Below are positions 43,741-53,200 of a DNA stretch of 64,000 bases, one piece after another (the first letter of the stretch is position 1; each line of letters opens with the position of its first letter). The DNA comes from AV40 sp963817335 (lineage in GTDB: Bacteria; Verrucomicrobiota; Verrucomicrobiia; Chthoniobacterales; UBA10450): assembly GCA_963817335.1 (NCBI GenBank), contig CAWFNX010000001.1, positions 62,001 to 126,000 on the forward strand, given 5' to 3'. Below the pieces are notes generated by a model. It was given only the letters and a program-made list of their open reading frames with translations, ran no database searches and was not told the origin of the DNA. Both the position numbers and the translations under genes were made by a program.

Positions 43741-43977
43741 TTATTTGAGCTTTTTGATCTGGCTGACGATGGAGTCGAAATCGGGCCAGTCGCCCGAATC
43801 GAGTTTGGAATGGAGCAATTTTCCATTGGCGCGAATTTCAAATGCGCCACCGCTCGAGGGGATGAGAGTGAGCGCTTTGATGCGTTCTCCGAGTTCAAGA
43901 ATTTGGGTCGCCAAACTGACGGCCTTCGGCGTGTAGTTTCAAACGACGCAATATTCGATCGAGACTTCGGTTTTCAC
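43741..43977 (-). CDS. SelW/Rdx-family selenoprotein with CxxU motif (in-frame UGA at codon 13)
   Basis: 78 residues counting Sec. Start GTG at 43977 with AAAGGAG about 8 bases upstream; stop TAA at 43741-43743. Reading through the TGA at 43939-43941 gives VKTEVSIEYCVVUNYTPKAV, which has the EYCxxU redox motif of the Rdx family (SelW/SelT/SelH), then LATQILELGERIKALTLIPS and SGGAFEIRANGKLLHSKL, matching the family's G-x-F-E-V-x-x-x-G-x-x-x-x-S pattern to the end. No cysteine version overlaps. A possible SECIS hairpin (GCC-GTCAGTTT-GGC) starts about 16 bases after the UGA. It is encoded upstream of tRNA-Sec in the same direction. Confidence 0.9.
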
Positions 43978-44094
43978 CCGGTGCGCTCCTTTCCTGGCAA
44001 AAATGGTACGGAAGTCAGGGGAGGCGGTCAAGGTGCGAGCCGGGGGACAGGCAGAAAAAGTGGGCGCGGGCGAAGGAAGTGACTCGATTCGGGG

Positions 44095-44134
44095 AAAACG
44101 AAAAGCGGTCGCGGGTTTTGCCTGCCGCGACCGC
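44095..44134 (-). terminator. Strong intrinsic terminator (minus strand)
   Basis: Perfect ten-base arms GCGGTCGCGG (44134-44125) and CCGCGACCGC (44114-44105) with a ten-base loop, followed on the minus strand by TTTTCGTTTTCC. It lies 143 bases after the 44277 gene's stop and about 120 bases ahead of the SelW-like start. Confidence 0.85.
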
Positions 44135-44177
44135 CCTTCTAACCCATTCCATTTGCGCCTCGAAGCGCGGTTAAATC

Positions 44178-44193
44178 ATTACAAATATGTAAT
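44178..44193. promoter_or_regulatory. ATTAC-N6-GTAAT operator dyad, site 1
   Basis: Perfect 16-base palindromic frame ATTACAAATATGTAAT. On the minus strand it sits in a 19-base spacer between TTGACT (44197-44202) and GATTTA, a possible promoter for a short transcript ending at the 44105 terminator. Confidence 0.6.
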
Positions 44194-44201
44194 CTTAGTC
44201 A

Positions 44202-44217
44202 ATTACATACTTGTAAT
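44202..44217. promoter_or_regulatory. ATTAC-N6-GTAAT operator dyad, site 2
   Basis: ATTACATACTTGTAAT, starting 24 bases after site 1, so both lie on nearly one face of the helix (about two turns). Confidence 0.6.
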
Positions 44218-44276
44218 GTTGTCCAGGCAAGGCTGGAGACGTGACGATTAGCAGCGCGGCCGAAAGAAGCCGCAGG

Positions 44277-45320
44277 TTACCGATTACGAGTAGAAGCCGG
44301 GGCTTCGCCGCCTGCTTCTGCACCGGGCCCGCCGCCGCCGAAATAATAGGAGAAAACCACAAAGAGCTCCATCACAGGCGACTTATGATTCACCCCGAAC
44401 AGCGGCGATAGATCAAGACGCGTGGAATGGGTCGGCCGCCAGGCAACGGTCGGTCCAATGACAAAACTGTTGTAAGGCGTGCCGCGACTAGTCTTATCGC
44501 TGAAGCTACGAAATTGTGATTCGATTCCCACTTTCAACTCCTCCCACGGCGCTTCAATTCCGATGCCAGAGGATTCGACATTCTTCCCTTGAGGACTTCT
44601 CCCAGTGGACGGCGGCGGGGCGGCCGGCGCCGGATGGAAAAGGTGAATCGGCGTCACGATGCTGTTGGCAATTCCCCATTCACGCCCGCGGTCACCAGCC
44701 GTTTCCTGCTCGAAGAAGGTGTTCATTGCCCACTCGATCTTGTCGAAAAAATCCTCGGAGAGTAACAACCTGAACTCGTAAGCGTCGGGAATATCTTCGC
44801 TCTTGTCGAACCCTCCCGGGCCGAATTTGCGCGCTGGCGTAGGCGCGCCTTCGTCGTGCAGAATGTTTCCGATCCCGGTTTTATACTCGGCAAAAATGGT
44901 TGGGTTCAGTGGGATTTTGTCCCAATCCGCGAATGCGTAGCGTGCCTCGACGCTAAAGGTCGCGTCCTGCGTATCTCCGTCATAATGCTGGACGTCGTTT
45001 TCGAAGGCGACATTGAAGCGCCAGGGCAATCCGATCTCACATTCCTCGGTAAAGTGGTGATCGGGGTTTCGAAAGTGAACCACGTCATCTTCATAGATCA
45101 GACTGGCGTAGACCGCGCCTGGCGGCAGGACGTAGGCGTTAGTCAGCGGAGAAAACCGCGATTGCGAAAAACTGGTCGGCGCTCCGTATGCACTCGGTAA
45201 CGGTTCGGCTGTTACTTCTATGTGCTGCGAAGCAGCTACCTGAGCATGACCGGGATGGGTGAGCCCGAAAAAGCTGCCACACAGGCAGAAAGCACCAACG
45301 ACCGAACGTTTTGTACACAT
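44277..45320 (-). CDS. Exported outer-membrane-type protein of unknown function
   Basis: 347 residues from the ATG at 45320, preceded by GAGGAGA on the minus strand; the longer frame to 45404 is not needed. Signal peptide MCTKRSVVGAFCLCGSFFGL then an Ala-x-Ala-like region (HPGHAQ). The mature part is rich in alternating aromatic and polar residues (RFNVAFENDVQHYDGDTQDA, TFSVEARYAFADWDKIPLNP) and ends near FVVFSYYFGGG, typical of an outer-membrane beta-barrel. It is divergent from the TonB receptor gene, with dyad sites between them. No family recognised; a metal- or solute-related barrel is a guess from context. Confidence 0.65.
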   Translation of the reverse strand: MCTKRSVVGAFCLCGSFFGLTHPGHAQVAASQHIEVTAEPLPSAYGAPTSFSQSRFSPLTNAYVLPPGAVYASLIYEDDVVHFRNPDHHFTEECEIGLPWRFNVAFENDVQHYDGDTQDATFSVEARYAFADWDKIPLNPTIFAEYKTGIGNILHDEGAPTPARKFGPGGFDKSEDIPDAYEFRLLLSEDFFDKIEWAMNTFFEQETAGDRGREWGIANSIVTPIHLFHPAPAAPPPSTGRSPQGKNVESSGIGIEAPWEELKVGIESQFRSFSDKTSRGTPYNSFVIGPTVAWRPTHSTRLDLSPLFGVNHKSPVMELFVVFSYYFGGGGPGAEAGGEAPASTRNR

Positions 45321-45368
45321 GAAAGTTTCTCCTCTATTCGTGTTTAGGCATGCGTCTGGATGCCGATT

Positions 45369-45384
45369 ATTACGAATTTGTAAT
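45369..45384. promoter_or_regulatory. ATTAC-N6-GTAAT operator dyad, site 3
   Basis: ATTACGAATTTGTAAT, 49 bases upstream of the 45320 start on the minus strand. Confidence 0.6.
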
Positions 45385-45461
45385 GCTTTGTCGGGAGATT
45401 GCAACTTTCCTTTAGGATTATCAAACCAAACGCGCTGTAGGGTTTAGCCCCACAGGACAAC

Positions 45462-45477
45462 ATTACAATTTTGTTAT
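45462..45477. promoter_or_regulatory. ATTAC-N6-GTTAT operator dyad, site 4 (one mismatch)
   Basis: ATTACAATTTTGTTAT, 78 bases before the TonB receptor start. One base deviates from perfect symmetry. Confidence 0.5.
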
Positions 45478-45487
45478 GGACGAGATT

Positions 45488-45503
45488 ATTACAATTTTGT
45501 AAT
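45488..45503. promoter_or_regulatory. ATTAC-N6-GTAAT operator dyad, site 5
   Basis: ATTACAATTTTGTAAT, 26 bases after site 4 and 52 bases before the TonB receptor start. Confidence 0.65.
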
Positions 45504-45554
45504 ACTCTGGCCCAATCCGGTAAAAGCCAACCGCAGAACCTTAACCCGCCTTCT

Positions 45555-48092
45555 ATGAATTCTACCCTCTCCTTGTACCTGTTGCGTAATCGGACCGCTA
45601 CCGTCGCTCTCCTGGCGATAGCCGTCTTTGCGCTTCCCTCATTGGTTTCCGGGCAAGCAACGACAGCGGACGGTACGTCGATGCCCTCGGCAACCACATC
45701 GGTTCCGACAGCGTTAGTTGCCGCAAGTGCTGAAGCCCCCACCGTGCAGGGAGTCACCGTCACTGCGGCTTCCGCACCGACTCCGTTCGACGATCACGCG
45801 TCCAAGCGGGATCACATCATGCCGGAAGTGTCGGGCACCCAAATCACGGTCACCAAAAAGGCGACAGTGATTAAGCTCGATCAACAGCCGCCGATCGCGA
45901 ATAACGATCTGCAAACGGAGTTTCTTAAAGCGCCGGGGTTGTTGATCACCGAGCAACACACACCTGGCCAGTTCAATTTCAGTTATCGTGGACTGGGTAA
46001 TCCTCAGGAATCGGAGTTCGTAACTGTGCTGCGAGACGGCCTTCCCCTGGCGAGCGATTGGATCGGATTTCCAACGCTTTACTATTTGCCATTCCCGCAG
46101 GCGATCAGTGAAATCCAAGTAATTCGGGGCGGGAGCAGTTTGCTCTATGGACCGGAGCCGGCACCGGCGGTGAACTTTGTTTCAAGACGTCCGAAGCCCG
46201 GCGAACCTTGGACCGCTTACGTCGAGACCCTCGCGGGAGCGAATGCGTTTTTATCGACCTTTGGTTCTGTGGAGGAAGCGTCAGGACCGTGGGAGATGCG
46301 CTTGGATGGCGGATACGCGCATTCGGACGGAGAGCGCGACAATTCCAATTACGATCTCTACCAGATCGACTTTTATCTCGCTTACCGGCCTGATGAAAAT
46401 CAGGTGACTGGCATCCAGTTTTACTCCAGCCGATTTGATGGCGGCGACCCCGGGCGCTTTCCCTCAGTGAGTCTGTTTCGACGAGACCAGGACCAGACCC
46501 TGACTCCGTACAACGAAGATTGGGTGGATCGTTGCACCGGAATCCTGTTTCACGAGCACAAATTTGGCGACGGTTGGCTGCTTCAGGTTAAAGGGTGGGG
46601 CACTCACCAGGAGATTGATGCCCGGGCGGCCGGCAATATTGCCGTTAATCCGAACGGCAGCATTACTAATCCAACAAGCACCATTTTTGGATACGAAGAA
46701 TTCAACAATGGGGGCGCCGATATCCGTCTCCGAAAAGATTGGGGCGACGACACAATTTTCCACGGTAGCGTGCTGACGTTTGGCGGAGTGGCTTATCACG
46801 GCGAGGCGCCGTTCACTCGCTATACTCTAAACAACACGCTGATCGGGGGCGCGCCCGCTAACCTCGGCTTTTTCGGTCCAAATTACTTGTACGCGCCGCG
46901 GGGATCGACTTCGGGAATGATACCTCTGGATCAAGATCGCGATGCCGATTACCAAGCGATCTTCATTGAGGATCTGATCAGGATCGGAAAATTTCATATC
47001 GTGCCGTCATTTCGACTCGATCACGAAAGCGTCGAGGTCGATTCTCATTTGGCACCGTGGCTTCCAAATCCGACGTTGGCCCCGCCCACAACCGCCACTA
47101 CCGGACCGGCCAGTATTAGCGCCGATCATTGGGTTCCGCTTTGGGGCATCGGCTTGGGCAACGATTTCGGCGACCGCAACGAAACTTACTTCAGTGCGTC
47201 AACCGGTTGGCGACCCACTCGATACTTTGATATCGCGGGAACGAGTCGGACCATCGCGCCCGGAGAGGATGTACCGGATCCATTTCACTCCCTCGACTTT
47301 GAGCTCGGCGTGCATGGGGCGCCTTACAAAGGCTTTTGGTACGATGTCGGTGCGTTTTGGATGATATTCGACAACCGGACGGAGACCTTTAACACGCCTG
47401 GAAGCAACACCGAGTTCACTATCCTGAATACCGGCAGCTCGCGCCACCGGGGTTTCGAAGGCGAGATCTCTTACGATTTCCTGGCGCCGTTTCAGCATCC
47501 GCCGGTGCCCGAAGCGCCGGAGCCGAAGGACTACAGCGCTGCTAAGGACGTCAATAAAGATTCAAAAGTTGTGCCGGTGCCGGGCATCTCTCTGGCGGAC
47601 TATCACCCTCTGAGGTTGATCCTTTTCAGTAACGCTCAGTATCTCGACGCGGAATATATCGACAGCAATCTGCCCCAGCCTCTGGGAAATGGCACGACTC
47701 CGCCGGGAACCACCGACACGATTGTCGGGAATACCCCTGCTTTCGCACCGCAGTTTTTGTGGAAGGGCGGCCTCTCATTTCAAAAGGACAAGTGCTTCAA
47801 TCTCACTCTGTCGGCCGTGTACGTTTCCCAGCAATACTGGTCGGATACGGATGCTGGGGTGCGAGTCATTCCGGCGCCGCCGAGCACAGCGTTCCCGACC
47901 GTCATCAAACCCCACATTCCGTCCTATTATACCGTCAATCTGTCCGGTTATTGGTACATCAACCGGAACGTCCGTATTATTATGGGCATTTCGAATTTGA
48001 CTGACCTAAAATATTATGACCGGATTTTTGGTAATGGAATCGAGCCCGCACCGCGGCGTTCTGGTTACGGCGGTCTGTCAGTCGAATTCTAG
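45555..48092 (+). CDS. TonB-dependent outer membrane receptor (FecA-like)
   Basis: 845 residues from the ATG at 45555 (frame opens earlier at a TTG). Signal peptide with hydrophobic core (ATVALLAIAVFALPSLVSGQ). Plug domain: TEFLKAPGLLITEQHTPGQF, FSYRGLGNPQESEFVTVLRD, then IQVIRGGSSLLYGPEPAPAV (the G-G-S-x-x-L-Y-G-P motif). Barrel with many aromatic beta strands ends YGGLSVEF, a terminal Phe as expected. The plug most resembles receptors for ferric citrate-type chelates, but the substrate is open. It is controlled by a divergent region with ATTAC dyads and faces the two-component system across 10 bases, tail to tail. Confidence 0.88.
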   Translation: MNSTLSLYLLRNRTATVALLAIAVFALPSLVSGQATTADGTSMPSATTSVPTALVAASAEAPTVQGVTVTAASAPTPFDDHASKRDHIMPEVSGTQITVTKKATVIKLDQQPPIANNDLQTEFLKAPGLLITEQHTPGQFNFSYRGLGNPQESEFVTVLRDGLPLASDWIGFPTLYYLPFPQAISEIQVIRGGSSLLYGPEPAPAVNFVSRRPKPGEPWTAYVETLAGANAFLSTFGSVEEASGPWEMRLDGGYAHSDGERDNSNYDLYQIDFYLAYRPDENQVTGIQFYSSRFDGGDPGRFPSVSLFRRDQDQTLTPYNEDWVDRCTGILFHEHKFGDGWLLQVKGWGTHQEIDARAAGNIAVNPNGSITNPTSTIFGYEEFNNGGADIRLRKDWGDDTIFHGSVLTFGGVAYHGEAPFTRYTLNNTLIGGAPANLGFFGPNYLYAPRGSTSGMIPLDQDRDADYQAIFIEDLIRIGKFHIVPSFRLDHESVEVDSHLAPWLPNPTLAPPTTATTGPASISADHWVPLWGIGLGNDFGDRNETYFSASTGWRPTRYFDIAGTSRTIAPGEDVPDPFHSLDFELGVHGAPYKGFWYDVGAFWMIFDNRTETFNTPGSNTEFTILNTGSSRHRGFEGEISYDFLAPFQHPPVPEAPEPKDYSAAKDVNKDSKVVPVPGISLADYHPLRLILFSNAQYLDAEYIDSNLPQPLGNGTTPPGTTDTIVGNTPAFAPQFLWKGGLSFQKDKCFNLTLSAVYVSQQYWSDTDAGVRVIPAPPSTAFPTVIKPHIPSYYTVNLSGYWYINRNVRIIMGISNLTDLKYYDRIFGNGIEPAPRRSGYGGLSVEF

Positions 48093-48102
48093 ATCGTCTA
48101 GG

Positions 48103-49497
48103 TTAACGCTGACTCTGGTCGGGAAACGTAAGGATCACGGTTGTGCCGCGGCCGACTGTGCTTTCGATCGCGACCGAGCCACCGTGAAGATTAACGATTG
48201 ATTTGACCAGGGCCAGCCCCAGACCGGTCCCGGCAGAACTGCGCGAAGCGTCCCCTCGATAAAAGCGATCGAACACCCGCGGCAAGTGTTCCGGCGCAAT
48301 TCCGGAGCCGGAATCGCGAATAGAAATTTCGCTGCCGTTTCCAGAACGCCGGAGAGAGATTCGGATCTCGCCGTCTTTAGGGGTAAAGCGAAGCGCGTTC
48401 TCAACCAAATTCCCGATGGCGCGGTTAAAGAGGAGGGGATCTGCAAAGACTTCAGCCTCGCCCTCACATTTGATCGTGATTTGGGCATCTTCAGCGGCCA
48501 CCTCGTAAAAGGCCGCAATCTTCTCGAGCGCGGTGCGGCCGTTGAATACGGATCGATTGACTTGCTGCTCGGCAGACTCGGCACGAGCAAGAAAGAGAAG
48601 ATTATCAATAATACCGGACAGACGTTCGCACTCAGCGGCGGCGGATTCGATAACAGCCCGGTATTGCTCGGGCCGGCGCTCCCGAGTTAATGCGACCTGG
48701 GCTTCACCGAGCATGTTACCGATCGGTGTGCGTAATTCGTGGGCGAGATCGGCGGAGAATTGGGAAAGGCGGGTAAATGAATCCTCCAAGCGGCCGAGCA
48801 TGTCGTCGAAGGACGCTACCAGAGGCCGAAGCTCAGCCGGCCAACGTTTCGGATCAATTCGCTCATTCAAATGCGCGGGCTGGACTCGTTCAAGGGCGAG
48901 CCGCATTTGGGACAACGGGCGCAAGCCGCGCCGCGTCACAGTGATAGCGATTAAAGTGGAGGCAATGGCACCGAGGCCGAGAACAAGCGCCAACAGCGCG
49001 CGAAACTGTTTTCTGAACCGTGCGTCGGTCGAACGATCCTGGGCAATCTGAAGGGTATAATTGCGGCCGTCGACGGTTTCAGTTACCGGCGAAACGGAAA
49101 AGAACTTTCCGCCAACGCTGTAATTCATTGGTAGCAGCGCGGTGGTTGACTGTGGTGTTGGAAATGCGAACGCGGGAAGAGTGCGGTCCATTCCCGGGGT
49201 TTCGGCAACAACCTTTCCGTCCGGGCCGATAATTCGAATCCAGTAAATGGCAGCTTCGCCCGTTCTGGGATTCTTCAATTCCTGGGCGAGCTCGTTGACT
49301 CCGTCCGGCTGCTTTATGGCTGCGCGAATCGCGGCCACTTTGTCTGCCAACACCGCGTTGTCCTCTTCGAACGCGTGGCGAACAACAATCCAGTAAAACA
49401 GGCCGAGGCTGCACGAAAGCAAAAGCACTGCGCAAACCGTGAACAGCAGCACCAACTGCGTCGCGATGGAGCGCGGTTCAGTTCGATTTGAGAGCAT
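48103..49497 (-). CDS. Heavy-metal-type sensor histidine kinase (CusS/IrlS-like)
   Basis: 464 residues from the ATG at 49497, overlapping the response regulator end by 20 bases. Two membrane helices (TQLVLLFTVCAVLLLSCSLG, then ALLALVLGLGAIASTLIAIT) flank a periplasmic domain of about 140 residues. HAMP, then FSADLAHELRTPIGNMLGEA (HisKA H-box), NLVENALRFTPKDGEI (N-box), IRDSGSGIAPEHLPRVFDRF (G1/F) and GTGLGLALVKSIV (G2). Layout and H-box are those of CusS-type metal sensors; the ligand cannot be read. Partner of the regulator encoded just upstream. Confidence 0.9.
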   Translation of the reverse strand: MLSNRTEPRSIATQLVLLFTVCAVLLLSCSLGLFYWIVVRHAFEEDNAVLADKVAAIRAAIKQPDGVNELAQELKNPRTGEAAIYWIRIIGPDGKVVAETPGMDRTLPAFAFPTPQSTTALLPMNYSVGGKFFSVSPVTETVDGRNYTLQIAQDRSTDARFRKQFRALLALVLGLGAIASTLIAITVTRRGLRPLSQMRLALERVQPAHLNERIDPKRWPAELRPLVASFDDMLGRLEDSFTRLSQFSADLAHELRTPIGNMLGEAQVALTRERRPEQYRAVIESAAAECERLSGIIDNLLFLARAESAEQQVNRSVFNGRTALEKIAAFYEVAAEDAQITIKCEGEAEVFADPLLFNRAIGNLVENALRFTPKDGEIRISLRRSGNGSEISIRDSGSGIAPEHLPRVFDRFYRGDASRSSAGTGLGLALVKSIVNLHGGSVAIESTVGRGTTVILTFPDQSQR

Positions 49498-50146
49498 AGC
49501 CAACACCGCGAATGGTGTGGACGAGTTTCTTTTTGAATGGGTCGTCGACTTTGGCCCGCAACCGACGAACAACTACATCGACGACATTGGTATCGGTGTT
49601 GAACTGAATGCCCCAGACATGTTCGGCGATCTCTTTGCGGGAAACGACTTCGCCACCAGCGCGAGCCAGATGAGTGAGAAGAAGGAATTCTTTTGGAGTC
49701 AGATTTAACGCAACCCCATGGCGGGTAGCTCGATGATGGCGCGTGTCGATTTCCAAGTCCTGAATGCGAATTTCATCTGATTTGGTGGGAGTTCGACGCA
49801 ACAGAGAGCGGACCCGGGCGAGCAATTCGGAGAAAGCGAACGGCTTCACCACATAATCGTCGGCGCCTAGCTCAAGTCCTTTTACCCGATCCCGAACGCT
49901 GTCTCGGGCGGTGAGGAAAATAACCGGGGTTTGGACGCCGGCTTCGCGCAGTTCCCTGACCAGGGTCCAGCCGTCTTTTTTCGGCAGCATAATATCGACG
50001 ATCAGAAGATCGAATTCGCCGGCGCGGGCCGTTGCCAATGCCGCGGCCCCGTCGCGCGCTATCTGGACACGAAACCGGGCTTCTCGCAGGCCCTTGCCCA
50101 GAAAGGCTGCGGTTTTCTTTTCATCTTCGACAACGAGGATCTTCAC
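49478..50146 (-). CDS. OmpR-family response regulator (CusR-like)
   Basis: 222 residues. Receiver: MKILVVEDEKKTAAFL, phosphoacceptor D51 in LLIVDIMLPKKDGW, VIFLTARD and YVVKPFAFSELLARVRSLLR (the T/K switch). C-terminal winged helix: LNLTPKEFLLLTHLARAGGE, VSRKEIAEHVWG, VVDVVVRRLRAKVDDPF and TIRGVGYALK. It starts the two-gene operon with its kinase. It is a candidate to bind the ATTAC-N6-GTAAT dyads at 44-45.5 kb (inference). Confidence 0.93.
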   Translation of the reverse strand: MKILVVEDEKKTAAFLGKGLREARFRVQIARDGAAALATARAGEFDLLIVDIMLPKKDGWTLVRELREAGVQTPVIFLTARDSVRDRVKGLELGADDYVVKPFAFSELLARVRSLLRRTPTKSDEIRIQDLEIDTRHHRATRHGVALNLTPKEFLLLTHLARAGGEVVSRKEIAEHVWGIQFNTDTNVVDVVVRRLRAKVDDPFKKKLVHTIRGVGYALKSN

Positions 50147-50165
50147 ACCCCAACTGTATACACAA

Positions 50166-50193
50166 AAAGGCCGCTTCCGAGGAAGCGGCCTTT
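50166..50193 (-). terminator. Bidirectional hairpin terminator downstream of the subtilase-like gene
   Basis: Arms AAAGGCCGCTTCC (50166-50178) and GGAAGCGGCCTTT (50181-50193), with A/T runs on both sides (TTTTTGTG on the minus strand). It lies 17 bases beyond the 50210 stop codon and 20 bases upstream of the response regulator start, so it both ends the subtilase transcript and isolates the regulator. Confidence 0.85.
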
Positions 50194-50209
50194 CGAAGCA
50201 AGAATTGTA

Positions 50210-53200
50210 TTAAGGCAGCGCGGTTCCGGACTTCGATTTCACCAGCGATACATCGACCGCATCGATGAACCCGTCGACGTTCACGTCTTCTCGGAAGTTA
50301 GAGCCGGTGACGGCTTGACCGGATTGCGATTTGGTTTGGCTGACATCCACAGCATCGGTGAATTTATCGGCGTTGGTGTCGCCGACGAGAACGGCCATTG
50401 TTACTGAGACAGACGCGCTAAAATCTCCGGCAGAGTCGTTCAGGTTCGCCAAGGTAACGGTGACTCGCTGAGCGTTTGTTACACCGGTGAGATTGACGAA
50501 GTACTGGTGGGCGTCGGTTCCAATTGAACTGCTGACGACCGAGCCGGTGCCGGTGCTGACCGACGCGCTGCTGATGCTGGTGAGGGGATTGGCGAAGGTG
50601 AACACGAGTGTGTAAGTGTTGTTTGCGCCGCCGCTCCGGCATTCAATGGCTGGATTGCCGGTAAGCGGAAGATTGAGGTCAAAGGTGCCTGCGGCCCCGT
50701 GGATTTTTCTGGAGACGACGCTGTTTAGTTGGACTGCAGGCAACGTAGCGTTGACCGCGGCCTCCGCGTTAATGAACCCGTAACCATCAAGCGGTGTGTA
50801 ACCGTGCCCAATTTGGTTGACCATCGTGCCGCTGAAAGTGGATCCATCGCTTACGGTCCCACTAAACTTCATTCCATTGGTCGTAATCGTCCCTTCCGGA
50901 ATGAGAACACCGCCGCCCCAAATATCGCCGGTCGAATCGTCGATCGTGGCACCGTTGTTTGCCATGCCTGTATTCGGGTCCTGAATTTGTGATGAATGTT
51001 GTTCGCCGCGGCCGATGGTGAAGTGCAATGATTTGCCGCTGGTGAAGTTTCCAGTGGGAAACTGGAGGCCTAAGGTCCAAAACGCGGTCCCTGGAGTAGA
51101 CGGCGCCGGCGCTTGACTGCTGGGAACCGCTACGACATCTGTGATTGCCAAACTGTTCGGCAAACTCGTTCCCACCGTGAACGGAACGCTGGCTGGAAGG
51201 AAGGCGACTCCGGGAAACACATTACTGAAATAAGTGTTGGTCGCGTCGGCTCCGTTGTTTCCCCCGGTTACGTTTCCGCCTTCGGTAGCAAGACCATTGG
51301 GATTGAATGTCAGGGCGGTGACGTTTCCAGACCCGACATAACTCACCGTTATTGAGTTGGGATCATTTTCCCCGGTACCGGTCGGGCCCAAATTCGTCGG
51401 TGGCGGAACAATTTCTTCACCACTTAATACTCCGCCGTTTGCCTCATTGTCGCTGTGGACTGTGACCGTTACCATCCCACCACTCGTTGTGGTTGCGGTG
51501 CCAGTGGCGGTGAGGGGATCGAGGTCGTGTGGAAAGGCGGTGTTGTGAAGGATGGTTGTCATTTGCGCGGGCGTTACCGTTCCGGGACCGCCGTGCGCTT
51601 GTAAAACAAGAGCGGCGATCGCGGCCGCGTGAGGACCGGCCGCGCTGGTTCCGAAGAAATTCGGATCCGAGTCACTATCGCTGCTGGAGTCACCACCGAA
51701 GAAGGAAGTATTGCCACCATCTGCCGCCGCGACCGATGGCTGCTGTCGAATTAGTGGCGGAGTCAGACGGTTGTTATTGTCATCGAAGTAAATCGTGGCC
51801 GGTCCCGGTGACGTGAAATATTCTGGAATGCTTGGACGAAAAACCGAATAGGCGGCGGTGCCATTGCAGCCTGCGGCGATCGCATGTCCGCCAGTGGTGG
51901 GGGAGCCGTAAGTGAAATATTCGTTCGGTCCAAGGTTTGGAATTCCGTTTCCGGGCATGACCCAACGCACGTGGGTGGCGGGATGTGCCGCGGTCGGGAT
52001 GTTGCTGCGCGCGATGACGAACTGCAATTGGGTCGAGTTATCGCCCATGATGGCTTCGAGCTCGATCGGTTCGTTGCTGGAGAGATTGTTGGCGGTTAAC
52101 GATTTGCTGGCGACGTAATTGCCGGCCATATCGAAAACGAGGAGGTTGAGATCGGTCGTGACCAATTGCTGTCCATTCGCAGTGTTGAGGACAATGCTGA
52201 ACGAGCCGCTCGTGGTCATTCCCGGGGCGCTTGAGAACGCCGAGACTTTGATTTGGTACTGACCAGTGGTTTGGGGGAAGAAAGTTACAGTTTCGTCTAC
52301 CCCGGTGTCCTGATGGAGAACGGTGTTTCCGCTGGGATCAATGATGTCGATTATGGCGTCAAAATCACCGCTGGTGGCGTGTTCGGTGATGACATACTCC
52401 TGGTTCGCGGTAAACGGCGGTAGCGGCGGAGTGCTTGAGCCATTGAACGTGACCGAGGTCGTGGTAACTCCGTCGACTGAACCCGAGCTGCTCCAGATCG
52501 GCGGCTGGTTCAGCGTAGGGGAGGCGCTGTCGTATGGGTCGTCCCATTGGAAGACGAGGAAATAATCGAGCAAAAGAAATTGGGCGAGAACCGCTTCGCT
52601 CGGGACGTTGACGGTTTGGGCTGTGTCCTGCTTGTTAGGGTCGCCGCTCGGATCGAAATTGTGAAAGCCGCCGGCGTAAAGATTCGTCGGCACATTGGCC
52701 AAGTTGATGTTCGTGTTTTTGAGTGCGGTGTTCGTCAGCATCGTCAGTCCGGTGCCATTGGGAACCACTCGCAGGTCGGAATCGTAGCCGTTGATCCCGA
52801 TGTCGTTGCCCGCTGAAGAAAAATAGGAAACACCGGCGGCATAAACGTCGTTGATTCCTTCACCGACGACTCCGGTTTGGAAGTAGGGTTCGTCAAAATA
52901 ACCAACGTCGTCGCAAATCGTGTCTGCTTTGAATCCCTGCTGGGTTCCGGCTGGAAAAGTGAAGCCAGGTAACCCCGCCAGGGCACGGATGTTATTAGCA
53001 AACCCGACCTCGCCGTTGTCGGCAGTCGCAAAACCGATCCGGGCTCTCGGAGCCATTTTGTAAGCGATCTGGCACATGCCGCGTCCTTCGTCGGTTCCGC
53101 CCGGGAAGTCTTGCAACACAACCACAGGCTGGCTGTTAAAGTTATTGCCCGGTCCGGGGAGGTCTTTGGTTCCGACGTCGGTTGCAGCGCTCCCAGTGCC

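Noticed and set aside
44003..44251. 82-codon plus-strand frame across the terminator and dyads
   Set aside because: It reads through a perfect terminator hairpin and two palindromes; the sequence is low in information and has no homology I recognise.
44218..44276. Possible cobalamin-type riboswitch near the dyads
   Set aside because: The GCC-GCAGG-like words do not match the conserved B12-box or other core elements.
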